64,000 nucleotides of DNA from Ciona intestinalis (taxonomy: Eukaryota > Chordata > Ascidiacea > Phlebobranchia > Cionidae): assembly GCF_000224145.3 (NCBI RefSeq), contig NC_020167.2, forward strand, positions 3,102,450 through 3,166,449, given 5' to 3'. Positions 27,201-42,200 of the stretch are shown here, piece by piece. Numbering within the stretch: position 1 is the first letter of the stretch; the number at the start of each line of letters is the position of its first letter. Position numbers and translations under genes: made by a program. Below the pieces are notes generated by a model. That model was not told where the DNA came from and ran no database searches. It saw only the letters and a program-made list of their open reading frames with translations.

Positions 27201-30200
27201 GTCGACATACGTTTGTTTTGTCTTAGCGCATTTCTTGCCAAATTCTTAACAGGAAACACAGGGATTCCGAGCAGGCGCCGCGGAAACGTAGAACCGTTGC
27301 GATTACGCCAAACCACTTAGCCGCAATTTGTGGTCAAATTCAAGCGAAAATGGCATTTGCATGTGATGTTTGTTTTGTGCTTTTTAACAGGAGCAACAGC
27401 AGCTGCACATAATGTTGCTGATCTTATATGTATGGGCCAGCGCAAAGGGCGGGAACGCGAATTTGTAGCATAGTGTTAGAAACGTCAAAAATGTAACTCT
27501 CACCAGACCGGAAACTAAGAAGTAGTAGTAGCTAGCGGTAATCGACGCATAAAGTAAACATATAAGTACTTCAACAAACGGTCGTTTTCCTACTTAAACG
27601 TGTTTGACTTCGCCCGATGTGTTGTACTTTCGTCTGTCCGCTGCCGTTTCCTGTTATGGGCCGTTGGGCTACCATAGTTATGTGTTGTTTAGTCGCCAGT
27701 AAAAGCTGAAATATTTAGCTCTTTTTTTAGACTTGATTAACAATAAGTGAAACATACATCACGGCAGTGATGATTTCGTACACATAACCGTCACAGTGGC
27801 AATTTTCGCGCGCGATAACGAAACCGAGCCAATTCATTATAACCATTGGTATATACTTTTCTCTGCAACGTGCTACTGTGTAATTAGTGGTTGGGACATT
27901 TCCGCCAATGTAACGCGTCGTTTCTGATAATATAAGCGTGAACTGTAAGTTCTCTATTCAACCGGTAAGTTTTAGGCGATATTTGTAAGTCAGCATCGCC
28001 ATGTAAGACCAATGAAATCTAGAGCGCATGATACTTGACCAAGTATTACAAGGCGTTGGGATATAAGACCGGTAACATGGATTGAACGCAACTAGGTGAA
28101 CAACGGCTTATCCGCCCATAATCTCTCTGGAGCATTTTAAGCATTACAAAAAATCATTGAGCCATTTTAATGGTTTTGCAACTGCCCATTTCCCAAGCAT
28201 TAAACCGCCTAGAAAACTCGCCGTGCGCTCATTAGTCATGGCATTGCATGATTTTGCAATAATAGTTGNNNNNNNNNNNNNNNNNNNNNNNNNNNNNNNN
28301 NNNNNNNNNNNNNNNNNNGTATTGTTCCTTTGATGCTGATGACGCCTGTCGACATACGTTTGTTTTGTCTTAGCGCATTTCTTGCCAAATTCTTAACAGG
28401 AAACACAGGGATTCCGAGCAGGCGCCGCGGAAACGTAGAACCGTTGCGATTACGCCAAACCACTTAGCCGCAATTTGTGGTCAAATTCAAGCGAAAATGG
28501 CATTTGCATGTGATGTTTGTTTTGTGCTTTTTAACAGGAGCAACAGCAGCTGCACATAATGTTGCTGATCTTATATGTATGGGCCAGCGCAAAGGGCGGG
28601 AACGCGAATTTGCAGCATAGTGTTAGAAACGTCAAAAATGTAACTCTCACCAGACCGGAAACTAAGAAGTAGTAGTAGCTAGCGGTAATCGACGCATAAA
28701 GTAAACATATAAGTACTTCAACAAACGGTCGTTTTCCTACTTAAACGTGTTTGACTTCGCCCGATGTGTTGTACTTTCGTCTGTCCGCTGCCGTTTCCTG
28801 TTATGGGCCGTTGGGCTACCATAGTTATGTGTTGTTTAGTCGCCAGTAAAAGCTGAAATAGTTAGCTCTTATAGGCTTGATTAACAATAAGTGAAACATA
28901 CATCACGGCAATGATGATTTCGTACACATAACCGTCACAGTGGTAATTTTCGCGCGCGATAACGAGACCGAGCCAATTCATTATAACCATTGGTATATAC
29001 TTTTCTCTGCAACGTGCTACTGTGTAATTAGTGGTTGGGACATTTCCGGCAATGTAACGCGTCGTTTCTGATAATATAAGCGTGAACTGTAAGTTCTCTA
29101 TTCAACCGGTAAGTTTTAGGCGATATTTATAAGTCAGCATTGCCATGTAAGACCAATGAAATCTAGAGCGCATGATACTTGACCAAGTATTACAAGGCGT
29201 TGGGATATAAGACCGGTAACATGGATTGAACGCAACTAGGTGAACAACGGCTTATCCGCCCATAATCTCTCTGGAGCATTTTAAGCATTACAAAAAATCA
29301 TTGAGCCATTTTAATGGTTTTGCAACTGCCCATTTCCCAAGCATTAAACCGCCTAGAAAACTCGCCGTGCGCTCATTAGTCATGGCATTGCATGATTTTG
29401 CAATAATAGTTGGCAGGGCTTCACATAATGAGAAAAACAAATTCATTTGCCGGTTAGCACGCCAATTACACGTCTACTTTGTCATAAGCATACTTCGGCC
29501 CTGCTTGGTATTTTCTGTCATACAAAGTTTGCCGAAGCAATTTGCGCATCTTACTTTCATCATGATGGATGCGTTTTTAACTGATTTCTATTCCGACATA
29601 CGAAGGGAAGGCCGACCTGCTATTAAAAGCCAAGGTTTACGCGAACTGAAGACCGCGGAAAGATTACAGCAGTAATCTCTACTTAGCACGAAAAACGTCC
29701 ATCTCAGGAACGGAAGACTAACATTGACAATGGATGAGATCTTAAATGGAAGATATACGATGAACGTTATGTGATATTATCTCCGCGTATCATGTACAAC
29801 TGATGAATACGCTGCGTCGAATGCATTATGCACGATAAAATATGGATCAGAGATCAAAATTACGATCGCAAAGCATCGGGATCTGTATTGGTAATTACAC
29901 CTAAGAGATTCCCCACCACTTTTACTGCTGAAGTCGCTTGTCAAATTCGATACGCCCAGCACGATGCTGTAATAAATTCGCCACCAGCAACAAAGTGAGT
30001 GGCTGCGTGGTGACGTTATCAAAATTAAGCAACTATTGATTCGGCAGTCCGTGACGTTGACGGTAATACGTTTTGTCACAAGGTCCGCTGATAATGCGGT
30101 TCCGCCCGGATTTTATTGTCGGGGGACGTGGCCGGTTGTCTAGCGTTGCTACGAGGAAGGAGAAAGTCTAATTCCGTTTCGTCAGTTTCAATTTACATTC

Positions 30201-33200
30201 AAAGTTATTGCTACGTCGGGAAGCTTGGTTATTTTAATGACCGCAGCTCTGGATTCACGTCGGCAGCCAAATACACATTAAAAACCGCTGCCTTAACTCA
30301 AATCGGGCTCGCTGAAGATTGACATTTATGAAGACGTCACTGTCACATCCTTGAAGATTTCAAGTTAAAATAGAACAAATATGTGTGCGGTACATAAGCT
30401 TCGTATCCTACCGGCCTACGAGCCAACTGATTCATGCCGTTATTGGTCTTAGTCACCAGGATGCTGGGTTAACTCGCCACGGGAAATCCATTTCGAGTTT
30501 GTTGATATGTTGAATGAGCGGGAAGATTCTCAACGGAACAGAAAACATTCGAAATCGTGACGTATAAGGAAGGTCGTTACCTACCAAACGCTGAAGACAG
30601 TTGAGTCACGTAAATGACTTTTTATGTCGTACACTATATACTCGCCGCTTGGTGAGAATCATTTTGCGAAACTTTACCCCATAACAAAGGACCGATCCAT
30701 CACAATTTTCTGCTACAAACGTGTACGTTACATGTCCACAATAAAGGCAAATGACAAACTCAGATAGACTGACGTATAATAGGTTACTTGGAATAAAGGG
30801 AACTTTTCGCATGGTTAGCATTTTATCGGGACATTAAATTTGGATAGCATCAGACAAATGAAAATGTAGCAGATGTTATAATATGGGTGGGGACAAGCCC
30901 TAAAACCTAATACTACCATTACGACAACTGGTATAGGCGTATTACTGGCAAAAGAATAATTCCAATCGCAAGGGCCAAGCTGTTTGGCGAGACATAACTC
31001 ACTTGGGAGGCAAGCGGAAACGCTTTGGCGAAAATTCAATTACAACTTATCGAGTCAGGTTACTGCTGCGTGAGTAACACAAGGACATTGCGTAAAGTGT
31101 GGTCAAAACGAAGGGTTTTAGCCATTGAACGGTGACTAAGATGGCGATAAAAACAGCTTCGACACAAAGTTATTGGGGGATCAACGATCCGTGACGTCTT
31201 GGTCGCGGATTTTGCGACAAATCGGTCGTGTTGATAAATATGTGGGTCTGGCACGTGCAATCAAAGTGCTACAGGCCGACTATTTGGTTTTAGGCCCTAC
31301 ATCGGTGTATGGTCATAAAAGGGAGGCGGAAATGTTTTCATTCCCTAAACAGGGTGGCAAATCTAAGGCTCCACTAGATTGCTATCTACGGCGGGCACGG
31401 CGTGTTAATTGATGGGAAATCAGGCTGATTCTGCCTCGAAATAAGCACTGGCCTCGATCTACGTTACAAAATCTGCCGGCGGTGGGAGTAACTAGCAGGT
31501 GAAAGTGAAAATTGCAACCACGGCAGACATTTATCGCGGCAAAATCGAAAACGTTGGAAAGTTTACCGAGAAAATTAGGCAGCGGCGTAATTAAGTCAAG
31601 TGGCTGATGATGTGTTTATAGTTTGTCCAACATTTTCTGTGAAACCACATTGTAACCTGCAGGTTGAAATGATTTGATAGCAGATATTAAACGCTTAGGG
31701 ACAGGATACTTGAATTAATACGACAATCTTAACAGTAAATCTTACATCCTATGTACACAGCATTTCCTTTCTCATTTTAAGGAAATCGGATAAATGCTGC
31801 GAACTGTAAAAAATTAAAACGCCGACTTTGAAGTGCAAATGTATCTTGACTGTTTGCCAAACCAGCACGCGTTCGCTGTGGCCCACACAGTAGGGGTTGT
31901 CGTATTTTATGGATCTCTATTTGTCAGAATATCGTGCCACCCGCAGCCTCAAAGTACAGTAGCAGCCTAGCAACAGAATGCCAACACAGCAGCTGCTTAA
32001 ACAATAGCAGTTTATTGCTATTTAAGATAATATATGAACTACAATATAACACATAAAACTCCGCTGACGGTCCAAAGCAAATTTGTCACAAGATGAAAGG
32101 ACGCTAATTATATAATGGCCAAGGCTGCCAAAGTTAATAAAGAGGGATGATTTACGAAGCACGCTGGCAGTTAAATTGATCTAACTCATAGATGATTATA
32201 TTGACTAAGCTTTTTGATGACTTGAACAAATTGGAATTTTAAATAATATGCTGAGAGCGCCCACAATTATGAGTGGTCAGTATAAAAACTCCAACAATAA
32301 AAGTACGCCTGGTTGACCAAACAATTTGGCAAATGTCACATTCTCTAATTGGCGAAAAATTGTGGATGGCCCTTCGTCCTTTTTGTTCCAAACCGCAGAG
32401 CCATTAAGTAATCATACAAAAGAATGGGCTAGAGGAAAAAGGAAATTACTGTTGCTCCTGTTACAGTGATACACCAAACACAGAAACCGTACAGGATTTA
32501 ATTTCCGCATTCCGACGCTCAAGTACTAAGGGCAGCAATGAATAATGTTTAAGCTTGCTGTTTGAACGGAATCGGCCTTCCGAAATATCTTAAGTTTGTT
32601 GGACAGATCGTGCGACGGATCAATCGTCTGCGGTCGCCTTTCGTTTGTGAACTCGCGGCGGCAACTTTTCATTTGGAGAATCCATACGCAGGCTAATCCC
32701 AGTGACGTACATAAACCCCATTTTAACCTCAGCGGAGTATGACCGGTAATCGACATCAAAATAAAGAAAACGTTTGAGAAGTATCCACACACCTGTCTAT
32801 GCCCGGCCCCCGCGCAATAAATACCGGCCTGAAGCAAATTACAGACAGAAACCAACATCGAGACAACTTAAACCGCGACTTAGGGCATTGCGACGTGCCT
32901 GGCCGCTTTGAAATACGCTCAGAGACACCTGTAGCCTTTGTTGGGGAAAGAAATCGAAAGTGTACGAGGCGCGTGGCGCGCGTAGGTTGCTTCTAATAAC
33001 TCCACTGACGAGTTATTCCAGGTGTGCGAGTATTACTCCCAACTTGAAAAGCCTAGGAAAAAGCGTCTGGCTGTAACGTCGATTTTGGAGTTGGGGAAAC
33101 TTTGCGGTTACGACAAAGTCCGTTGAACTAACTCGGTGACTTCAAAAGGAACTTTACCTATATACTCAACACGGTAACGGCACGGCAGCCAAATTTATTA

Positions 33201-36200
33201 CCTAACTGACAGATCCTACTCCCATCGAGTGATAAGGGAAAATTAACTTGGGACGATTTAATAAGCGAGTTTACTCAGAGAAACCAGATCAAAGCGGATT
33301 TATCCAGTTTAAAGGGGACGAGTCAATCCACTAGGCCAACTATAAACAGTCCCGTGATCTTAATAACCATAGGGATATGAAGAATGTATCAATTCCTATT
33401 TGTCGGACACAGTAAACACCAGCTTAAGAGTTGTTTCAATAAATCTGACAGGTTATATCTTCAGTAGGAATTTAAACGAATCGATTTAACCAGAAAACCC
33501 GTGTGGATTGAGTTAAAACGTACTGGCACATATGTTCGTTATGCTAGAACATTGACAACAGTCGAACGAAGTCCAAATATAATGGCGGCCATGTGTATTT
33601 AGGTGGGAACAGATACCACTACGTGACCGTAACAATACAAACGTGCGGTAATGGGGCTTACATACACATATGCTCATTTTAACAGGCGTATGTCTGCGCT
33701 CTCTGGATATGGTTAATATATTGTGTCGTGTTGCATGTTTTGGCAGATGGTAAGAACAAGAGAAATATCACAAACTGAACAAAGTTATACGGGACACATA
33801 TAGTGCTGTGTGGTATTGCTGTTTTTTCTGTCGGTCCAGCGCTTAAAATAGTTTCGTAAAATGCCACGACCCTTCCATATGCGGTTTTTGCTTATTTTAA
33901 ACGGATCACGTCCCCCAATATCTCGGTACAAGAGTACAAACAGTTTCCAGTTGTGTGGGAACTCTGAAGTCACCAACAGTGCAAAAGTACAGGTTGCTTA
34001 ATATAGTCTTACGAAGGTTCTTAAACCCACAAAGCGACGCCTAGCTATAAAGTATTCATTAAAATCCAGCACCTGTCCCGATATTTTCAACCATTCTCTC
34101 ACGGCCTCTGAAATTGGGTGATATGACGCGGCGGTGAAAGGCAAGTGAATGCCCCTTATCCTGTCACGATGCCCTGTATTTCGGCCAATCAAGAGTTAGT
34201 CAGCCGTGTCCGCTGACCGACCGATCCATCAAAGCAGGGTAGCGTACATCAAACCACCGTTGGCAAGGCGACGAGTGAAACGTTTTCTTTGCTTGGCGAC
34301 GAAGTATCAAACCAATTCGATTCTGTTTTTATCCGACAACTAAAATTTTTTTATATGTTTGTGTTTTGCAGATATCGTTTAGAAAGCTGCTAAAACAATT
34401 CCGTGTCGCCAAATTTACACAATTTAACATTCCACAATTTTATGATGGTTTCAGATCTCTCGCATGATTTCCGTCAGTAGGGTAACGCAAACAAATATAA
34501 CAGGTGGGCCTGTAATATGACCACTTTCACAGAGCACTTGGGGTTAAACGGGCCGTACTGCTGATCAACTGTAAATGAAAGCAACGCATGCGAATCATGC
34601 GGAGTGGGAAGACCGTGACCCTGGAACTGCAGATTTTTTCTACGGAGTCTGCTGCGTCGTGTCTCGTTTAAAACAACTCTGCAATCGAGCACTAAAAGCC
34701 AATGAATGCCAGGTATTGGGTGAAAGCATTTGGAAGCGTTTGTGGTATACACACTGCGTCTCCCTGCGGTATAAACAGGTCGGTATTTAGACGAAAGCAG
34801 ATCGAGTCTCGGGTAGTAACACTCGACGATTGACAGGCTTATAAGCTTCAAAGGCCGTCGGTCTGCTAAATGGATTTTTTAATTATACCGCTGGCAACGC
34901 GTCTTTGCGGTGAAGGTCGTCGTGCCGTGAAGTCATCGAAGCGGTGACGCCTCGTGAATATTTCATTGCCCCATCATAACCAATGTGCATTCAATTAGAA
35001 GGGCGGGCTAAGAAGAATAGCGATGAACATACCATAGTATCCATCGCACACATGGCTCTGAATTATTTAGATGGGATCCAGGGTAATGAGGTATCCCTCC
35101 TACAGTAGAGTAACTAACCTTGCTATAGGATTATATTATAACCGGCTGTATCCAATCTCGCATATCAGTCTAAGTGAAAACGTGGATTATTGAAACGCAA
35201 TCCTGTCCTGGTGTGGTGCTGAATAATGCATTAGATATGAGCTTGTGAAAATAAAAACTCTTTGAGGCCCAAAGTGCATTAAAACGGCTGTTGATACAGA
35301 ATAATAGTTTCAAGGTGCAGTTTTTGCCATCCTTGCAGGCAGAGGATATTACCGCTGCTAAATGTACGGAGTTCATGACACTGCAGCGCGGGTGCATGAC
35401 GTGCGACATTAATTTGAACCATAAATGATTCATTTCCGATCATCGTCCCGAAGGGGATCAACAGTTAATTCTTGGCCAACCTATTACGACATCTGAAAGA
35501 GCTAAAGACCGGTAGGAATCTGAACCTACCGGATAGATGAGCACGATGACCAGGACGGCCAAACATTATGAGTTAAACTCAGGGTTGGGGGTTGACTCGT
35601 TTGCAACCTGACCCCTATTATCTTATCGTGACGTGTCAACAGCTCGACAGGCATTTCCGGCTCCGTATTGAGGTAATTATCTTCGATTTCGAGTTCTTGT
35701 TAAGGTCGCGAGTCAATTTAAAAATGCCAAAATAAATTTGGACAAAGAAAAAGAGAGATGACTCGATTTGATTGACAGCTGTATGCCTGCACAGCCGTGG
35801 ATGCGAAGGATAAAAGGGCTTTGCTTGAAATCCTTTTGTTCTAATGGGTTAATTTGGGCCGCCTTATTAGCTGCAAGTTTTCGCTAGAAACACATTCACA
35901 GTGCATTATGTGTTGTTATGTGTAGTGGTATAAACACACTAAGAGGTGTAAGTCGACCGAAACAACAGACATATTACGCAAAGAAATCCGATACTAAAAA
36001 GGCGACATAGGTCGTCAGCACCTTCCGCCCATGCTAATAACTGTTTACAAACAGGCGTTCATCTACGAATACTGTTTACCAAAAGCGCATTTTGCGACAC
36101 AAAGTGTAGCATTCTGCTCGAGGGAATTCTCGTGAAAGCACCACATGCATATATATACAACCTCTTACAGACGCCGGGGCGACTCGACTGTTTTGGATCC

Positions 36201-39200
36201 TGGGCACCGGTAATTTGGTTAACCCTTCCAATAAACGTATGATGAATTGGCTCTGCATTTCTGCTCCTTGCATCTGGTTTGGCAGAGTCTTAGGGACGCA
36301 GTTCCAAGGAGCAAAGGGATCGATATTACAGCCAATAAATGAAGGTTGTCCTGTGCTAGAACAATTTCTCATCGATCACTTCTTATTAAGCACAATCGAT
36401 CGTTTTTTGAGCACAACAACAAGAAATGCGAAACAAGCTGCACAAGACGCGGGTGGCTGAAGCAATTATACAGCAATATGTAGTCCTGGCTACAAGATAT
36501 CGACCACAACAGACTTGCTTGGTCAGCCTACCTCCTTTCTCATTTCATGCGCTTCGTTAAAGAATCCATAATTACATTTGCAATATACAACACATATTCT
36601 TATAAGTAACTACAATGCAATGCAATAAGTCCACCAACAATATAGCCCACCAAAAAAACGACCTTACTTTAGATTAGTGAGACCAGATTTGTTCTTCCGA
36701 ACAAGTTACTTTGGCATGGTGACTCAGAATTGGCAACAAATTTCCCGGGACGGAATCCAATTACGACTTAAAAATCGAACCCGGGGCTTATCGTAATCTG
36801 GTTAACATGAGCTGTTTCCAAACATTTTGGAAGCGCAAATCATTTAATCGGTATAACTCAACACGCCACGTGTCAGGGTTTATAAGCAACAAAAACATAG
36901 CGGCTCGAACCAACAAACTGGGACCACGTACAAAGCGAAGTACCAACGAACAGCTGCGTTTCTGTTCCGAACGATTTCACGCAAACTTTCAACGGAAATA
37001 GATGTCCCGTGCACGTGTACTGTTCGATCAAGCTGTTTACCTCACGTGTCACACTGGCACCATACATTACACTCGAGTAAAACGACGGTTATGTGCGTTT
37101 TATAAACAAAACCGCGAAACGGCTGAAAATCACAACGTACAAACCCAGGTCCGGAATTCTGACAGTTTAGTTTCAGCTGTTCCAGTAACAACTTGTTAAA
37201 AGATTAAGACCTAACCCTATCTGTCTTGGTTTAGCAAGATTATCTCGTTTAATTGGTTGGTTTCGGGTTTTCAATGCAATCCATCACACTTGAAGTCTCA
37301 TAAAATCACAAAGAAGTTAAAGGTGAAAATAAGGCAACCAGAAAATTGGACACTGACGCTGATTTAGGGCGAAAACTCGGTTTCTGGATAAGGTTATTTG
37401 AGCAAAGGCACCACTACACTACAGCACCACTTGGAAACCATGCGAAGTTACAGAGAAAGAAAGGCTGGAATACGTCACAAAATCTCACAAGAACGTTCAC
37501 AGCTTTATCTTTGCGGATTCAACCTTAGAAATCAATTCGGGGTGAAATTAATTAAAGTTTGATTTATCAATCAACGCAAACAGCTTCTGTCAACTTAGCA
37601 TGATCTCACAGTTTTATATTCCCAGCTCTCAGGCTTAATCGGAAAACCGCAAAGTTTTGACGAATCGAAGAAGCAAATATGAGCTCGTAGCCCAGCAACC
37701 GGGCAACCAACGGTGGGTAGAGCAATAAAACGCAACGCACCGGTCGACCAAACCGACTTCAATAAACTTCAAAGGTTGAGAGTGCGACAGAAACCGGTGT
37801 TATTTGAGTAATAAGAGAAACGATGCTCTTACGTCGACGTGGATAGTAGCCACACGTTGTACGGTAGCTCGATTTGCGAGTAATTCTACACTAGACGCAA
37901 TTTGGGAAGGAAAATGGTTATTGCGTCATGTTTATATATATATCATCAGTACGAACACAAAAGCAGTATATGTTGGGAATACGGGTTGGGTCATTCATTC
38001 GATTTAAAATCTGGACGCTAAATGTCACCACCACAACTGCGCGTTATTGTTACATTAGACTCTTGATTCCTGCCAAATTACTATTATTATTCATAACAGC
38101 TCAGCTTTTGTCCAGCGCTCGTTATATGAACGAGGGTGCGGGGTCTAAACGGAAACCGGCCCACGGCTTCCCGTACGTAGAACTAGCACGACGACGACGG
38201 CGGAATCATTGTGGACCGAAATAGAATCGAATTATTTTGCCACAAACGATGGCCCGCAGATTCAGGCTGTATTATACCGACGTATTAATTACTACCGGGC
38301 TCGGGCGTGTTTGTCGTGCACTGATAAGCGAGCTGGTTCAATTACCCTCACAAAGGGGTCTTCTAATGGATCCCGGGAAAAGAATATTGCAAAGCAAATA
38401 CCGCCGAGATGATATCTGCCCCTCGACAACAAACATTTCTGTTTTACCCGGTGACCCACACCATCTCCGTAGTCACACTACTAATGCTGCTCCTGTTCCA
38501 GCAAAACACACATAAGAAATAGTTACGACACTTTTCAATAACGGAATGCGTCCCTGAGTCGTACGGTTGGTATTTTAGTGACATGATCCCTTTCGTTTGT
38601 TTATTTAATCACAATGTACCTTCTATGGCGTTTGTTGAACCTTAATGTTTCTTTTACAGCCAACATGTATTAAATTAACCGGAGAAAATATGGCTTAACA
38701 GCACGAGTGCTAACACTAAACAAACAGAATAAGATTCCACGATAAGACAAAACAAGTCACACGATTTCTTACGGAACAGTTCTCTACCAAGCCAGACAAA
38801 CGATAAGACGGTGATTTGCCATATGAGGAGATTATTAAAATGTCCGACGTTATGTGTCAAACGTCAAAGGTAAACAAAAGCTCGTGCCAGAATGTGAATA
38901 AACCCGTAGCGCGATAACTTTAATTGGCATAGTGTATATCATGTGATAACACGGCATGCCTGGCAATGTCGTAACATGTAAACTAATGGTTTGTAGAACA
39001 GAAATCAAAAGGCAATTTAATTTCTTATAGATCTTATTGCGGACTCAATCAATAAGGCTTAGTTGACCACGCTCCTCAATACACAAGCATTCTAATCACA
39101 ATCAAGCATCTAATGGTTTTTACAGAATTACTTCACCGAATTTTGCTTAGGATAATATTGAAGTGCAAAAACGGCCACTTACTTGCCATCTGGACAGTTA

Positions 39201-42200
39201 CGTTTGAGCTTCGAGCTTCTCCGGCACTATTCACAGCAATGCATTGATAAGTCCCAGTATTGGCATCTTCGCCTCTATGTCGGACATTTAGGAACATAAG
39301 TTCTCCGGGTGCAAGTTTTATGATCCCGCGAACTGTAAAGGGAGAATTGCATAAACCTTAGCCAAGCAATCAAAACTTGTTGAGAAGTTAAAGTGCTCCT
39401 ACAACTCGTTAAGTTTAAAGTGGTGCTCGGTCACACTGCAGACGTCTGTTTAGATTTGTTTATGGTATATAGTTTACGTAATTACCTTCATAACCATATA
39501 TGGCATATAACAGTATAATAATTACCACACAAAAGCGTTAACTTGTTACACACAGCTCGTTTAGCTGCTAGAAATACTGGCGATTCTATATTCAAACCGA
39601 ATGTAGGCACAATTTGTAACAACATTGAGGCAACGTAAAAACAAATGATTCATAAAATTTCAATTTACCACTTTGGCTGTCCAAAGGCTGGCCATCTTTC
39701 AGCCATCTTATGGTGGGGTCGGGGAATCCAGTTGCTCGGCAGTAAAGTCGCACAGTGACTTCCGTATCATCAACGATGGCATTGGCAGGCTCCTCTGTTA
39801 TTCGTGGTGGGGTCGCTTTATTGTTTAAACCGGAGCTGCGACGGGCCAGGGGTTGTGGCAATGGCTGAGGGGCGTTGTCTGATGGGTCGGGATCAGGTAA
39901 TCCGAATACTGAGAAATAATTTTAATAGGTTAAGGAATTTTGCCTATTGATTGGATCGTAAAATTTAACGCAGTTTCGAATTGCGGGGTTTAGATTTGTT
40001 TGGGACAAGAACATTCACACAAAACGCGTGTTTTCAACACCCTGTGCGCTCCCAAAGAGTAATGCGTATTCTCCATTGTGCGCCAGCAGCTTTAACCGCA
40101 AAGAAATCTAGGGTTTCAGGGGTATTGATTACTACCGACTTTTTCCCGCGGCGTGGCACCGAATTCTGAAGGGAGAAAAAGTGAGCATAGATTTCCCGGC
40201 GTTTTGTATCTGCCGGTCCACACACCAAGGCTGGGTTTAATTACAGTGGCTTGCCTGGCGCCCAAAGAAAACTCAAAGCCCCTGAAGCGCGTGCTAACGA
40301 AAAATATAAGGGTTTTTGAAACCAGTTACGTGGGATGTTTATCATATATATATACATACGTAGGCGGTCGATTTGTACACACCTAAAATGTGTTACTGAG
40401 TCTGCATTAAGCTGCAAGCGCTTTCAAAAGCGCTAAATGCGATTCGATCTTTTGTGTGTAAGAGGATTAAGTTGTCTGGCGGCGACGGCGAAACGGAAAG
40501 TTCACCGTCACACGGCCCCTTTGCATAAAGTGTGTCATGCGGTAATCCGTGCCCAGCACCTACACCTGCCTGACTGATAAACCCAGCTGCATGGAGCAAC
40601 TGACTCGTGTAATGGCGTGGAACGTTGCGAGCGTGTTGCTGATCGGAAAGTTAACTTAGTTTGACACCGGAATCCATCAGCGGACTAAACTGGACAGCCG
40701 CAATACCTCAAATTAGACCACCGTACTGGAAATTTAGAGTGACTGAATATAGCATGATAAACAAAGAGTCCACCACACAAACACAAGTAATGTTTTGATC
40801 CAAAACATTAGACAAACCCAATTTTGGTTTAAATATTTTCAGCCCAGTGTCTGATATAAGAATGAAAACTCTTCTATCGAGCTTAACTCAAACGGTACCA
40901 AGATTCAAAATAAGATAGGAACCACTTTGTGTTTGACCAGTTGAATTGTCTTCGTTTCCTCCGTTCTTTTGTTGCGGTTGTTTATTGTAATTATCTGAAC
41001 TGGCGGATTGCGTTCGTACTCGGATTATAAAGAGAATGGGTTAGAGTTTGGTGTTAACTACAAATCGTCCAATAGTACTTCAGATTGTTTGTTGTTCTAT
41101 TGGACTACTGTACGAACTTAACTTTGGAATGTCGTTTTGGGGGTTAAGTTTCGATCCTAAAATTAGCGACTCATTAACGCTGGCGTTGAAACGATAACTA
41201 CACTACTGAATTTAGAGACTTTACGATCTGTGAAGTGTACGTAACTTATAGATGATGGGCCACAGTATTTATGACTTAACGAGCTAAACCATTCCTCGAT
41301 AACAGACAGCAAATCAACATCGCTATTGCAGATATATTACAGTTACTTTAAACAGGCAAAATTAGAAAGCTATTAGTCTTCATTTAAGGTAATAAACGTC
41401 ATACTGAAACCAAATAATAACACTATTCAGTTTCATGAGATTCCGGTGCCACAGTGGATGTCTTTCAAGATATTTATACAAATAATCGTCATCAAAGCTC
41501 TTCAAGTCATAAAAAAAGATAGTTTAGATCAAACAATTCTTTACAATATATCGCGTTATAACGCATTTCCTGAGGTAACTCTGTTGAAGTGTTTTTGTGA
41601 AAAACTAAACGCACCGGCGCACCGCGACCATCACTGTTGCTGTCCGGGAGTATAGGGGAGTTTTCAAAACGTAAACAAGTCGCCGCGGTCGCATCCGGCA
41701 TAGTCACGCTTCACTGGCAGTATATCGCATGGATCAAAAATTTCCGACTGAAAGCAACGACACAAGTCAACTTTCAAAAGCGAGCCGACTCTGGACGATT
41801 AATCTCACGCCCCAACAATAATAAAAGCTAAATAAAGAGATGATATGAGCACAGTTTCCGCATTTTCATCAAAGCGTTGCGCATAAGGTTGAAATGAAGT
41901 CTCTGTCAACCCAAGACAATCAATTCGTTCCGAATTATGGGCGAACTCGGTAATGACATAATGTGTACGTATGTTCATTGTTTTCATTTAAAACGTAAGC
42001 TGAGGTGCTATACCCCCTTGGATCCTATAGTAAGAAGATTGCCATTGTAAATCCTTCATGGAAACCGCATCACATGCTCAAGGACAATGGAAGAACGCCA
42101 AGCGTATGTTCACGTTGGTGATCGATCGCAATTTCTAATTACGCAACAGAAATTTGCTACCGCGGCGACTCCTTGGTTCGATAATTCAATATAAGAGGCC

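Larger units (their letters stand above)
19971..39182 (-). other. Robo intron 3, 19.2 kb including gap 2
   Basis: Lies between Ig1 and Ig2. I saw no nested gene: the open frames are short, have stop-flanked random composition and lack paired splice sites. It holds gap 2 with its duplicated flanks and a tRNA-like fragment near 24973. In compact tunicate genomes an intron of this size near the 5' end often holds regulatory sequence; that is inference and no element is identified here. Confidence 0.7.

Noticed and set aside
29301..29675. 124-codon plus-strand open frame in Robo intron 3
   Set aside because: It starts at TTG, has no splice signals or family resemblance, and overlaps the duplicated contig end; probably chance.
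35505..35565. tRNA-like sequence with a strong T-arm-like stem on the minus strand
   Set aside because: The loop lacks the conserved A58 and C61 and no acceptor stem closes; at most a tRNA-derived fragment.
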